A stretch of 7,315 nt of DNA from an uncultured Roseburia sp. (lineage in GTDB: Bacteria > Bacillota > Clostridia > Lachnospirales > Lachnospiraceae). The position numbers were made by a program, and so were the translations under genes. The stretch lies in the NCBI GenBank assembly GCA_947070915.1, contig CAMTDY010000140.1:1-7315 (forward strand), given 5' to 3'. Positions 6,233 to 7,315 of the stretch are shown here, piece by piece (within the stretch, counting starts at the first letter, position 1; each line of letters opens with the position of its first letter). Below the pieces are notes generated by a model. That model was not told the DNA's origin. It worked only from the letters and a program-made list of their open reading frames with translations, and did no database searches.

Positions 6233-7315
6233 ATGAGATTTATTATTTCAGTGCTATTATTTTGTGTAGTTGTTTTGTCCGGGTGTTCAGAACAAAATGA
6301 TAGCAAAAGAAGCGTTAATATGGAAGAGAACGCCAGTTTAAAAGATGTCTATATGTCATTTGATTTGGAAATTCCTTATGATAAGAACACAGTGGAATTG
6401 GACTATATCGCAGAGCAGTGTATTGGGATAATTCCCAATAAAGATGGTCAGCTGGAAATGTATACGGTCACCCGCAGCGTAATGGAACCTTTTAGGGAAG
6501 AAGCTGAAAATCTGATGAAGCAGAAAGGGCAACTAAGACCAGAAATGTTAGAATGCCGCATATGGAAATTTACTCTGGATGAAGAAAAAAGCTGGCATAG
6601 AGAAGCTGTCTGTAAAAGTTCATTTGTAAATGAGGAAGAGATTATAGAATTGAATACAAAAATAGTGAAATTCTCCCCTTCTTATGATCGGGAAGGAAAC
6701 TTAATTGTGTTTATGCAATATAGTATTCAAACAGAAAATAATAACAGTGCGTATGGTATACGTGCATATAGATTAAAGGATAAAAGTTGGAACATGTTGG
6801 GAGAATATACTTATGAAGAGAATGAAGAGGAAATTCAGGAACCGATAAATACTTATATGGATGTGAATGATAATCTGATAGTAGCAAGAATGGATGGCTC
6901 AGTTATAAAATATAGTTTTACTTTGAAAGAGTTAATTGACGTGAGTGACGATCTGGGAGGGGATTTATCTCTTAGTACTTTTTCAAATGAACATGGGTTT
7001 TGTAAGGATAATAGTAAAAATGAGATTGTTTTGTTTGATACAGATGAGTTTATTGAAGAGAAACGGCTAAGTATACCAGAAACCAATAAATCAGGTCCTG
7101 AGGTAATGGGAGTAAATTCCAAGGGTGTATTATATTATGCAAACGCGTTGGGAATATATAGGAAAAATATGGAGGAAACGGGACTTGAAAAAATATTTTC
7201 CATGGATGCTGTTTCCGGGGTTGTAGTAGAGAATATGATATTTAATTTTATCGGTGTATCTGACGAAGGTGACATGATCTTACATATGTATGATCCATTG
7301 GATAAGGATGTACAG
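6233..7315 (+). CDS. Putative lipoprotein of unknown function, 3' partial
   Basis: An open frame of 361 codons without a stop up to the window edge. The N-terminus is a lipoprotein signal peptide: MRF, a hydrophobic core (4-15), then the lipobox LSGC with lipidated Cys18, followed by a polar linker. The mature protein should sit on the outer face of the membrane. The rest is acidic and rich in short strand-like segments around Gly/Asp turns, such as YDREGNLIVFMQYS (151-164), VNDNLIVARMDGSVIKYSF (211-229), NSKGVLYYANALGIYR (295-310) and VSDEGDMILHMYD (342-354). This spacing suggests a beta-propeller-like fold, which is inference. No catalytic motif is recognised. A G run (6219-6224), 8 bases before ATG 6233, serves as the ribosome binding site. 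The gene is visibly more AT-rich than the permease and SDR genes, hinting at a different origin. No good promoter is seen in the 74-base gap before it; transcription may come from upstream. Confidence 0.8.
   Translation, partial: MRFIISVLLFCVVVLSGCSEQNDSKRSVNMEENASLKDVYMSFDLEIPYDKNTVELDYIAEQCIGIIPNKDGQLEMYTVTRSVMEPFREEAENLMKQKGQLRPEMLECRIWKFTLDEEKSWHREAVCKSSFVNEEEIIELNTKIVKFSPSYDREGNLIVFMQYSIQTENNNSAYGIRAYRLKDKSWNMLGEYTYEENEEEIQEPINTYMDVNDNLIVARMDGSVIKYSFTLKELIDVSDDLGGDLSLSTFSNEHGFCKDNSKNEIVLFDTDEFIEEKRLSIPETNKSGPEVMGVNSKGVLYYANALGIYRKNMEETGLEKIFSMDAVSGVVVENMIFNFIGVSDEGDMILHMYDPLDKDVQ

Noticed and set aside
6853..7122. Antisense frame opposite the lipoprotein gene
   Set aside because: The lipoprotein frame runs unbroken from a lipobox start to the window edge, and the antisense frame has no supporting start signals or recognisable motif.
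1..7315. CRISPR array, toxin-antitoxin pair, phage-defence module, tRNA or riboswitch
   Set aside because: No regularly spaced repeats, tRNA-like cloverleaf, conserved riboswitch core or defence-type domain could be seen on either strand.

Overview
The window looks like a chromosomal stretch from a gut-type Firmicute, most likely a Lachnospiraceae relative. This is inferred from protein style (a CE1 esterase with CBM4_9-like modules, an AI-2E permease, an IS630 transposase of a type common in that family), GGAGG-type ribosome binding sites and moderate GC. No rRNA, tRNA or CRISPR is visible. All intact genes are on the + strand.

Bases 1-1694 hold the 3' part of a large modular carbohydrate-active enzyme: the end of one carbohydrate-binding module, a second complete copy, and a C-terminal CE1-type esterase resembling clostridial feruloyl/acetyl-xylan esterases. 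The gene starts before the window and ends at a clear intrinsic terminator (about 1736-1770). A good extended -10 promoter (1803-1831) then drives a membrane-anchored protein with a PAS-like region and a C-terminal response-regulator receiver, but with no histidine kinase core between them.

Bases 3007-4128 encode an AI-2E/PerM-type permease. Bases 4229-5434 hold a likely two-gene unit: a classical short-chain dehydrogenase followed by a small MmcQ/YjbR-family protein. Both genes have paired in-frame ATGs, and ribosome-binding-site spacing favours the second ATG in each.

From about 5435 onward the region is more AT-rich and looks rearranged. A strong-looking promoter and an inverted repeat precede a broken IS630-family transposase. 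It has lost an internal segment near its N-terminus and everything after its first catalytic Asp. It runs directly into the orphan 3' end of an unrelated gene (about 5962-6158). The window closes with the 5' part of an AT-rich lipoprotein gene of unknown function (6233 to the edge), possibly propeller-like.

No pathway clearly links these genes. The window reads as independent housekeeping or accessory units plus one decayed insertion-sequence scar. The most unusual items are the kinase-less membrane receiver protein and the IS scar fused to an unidentified gene fragment.
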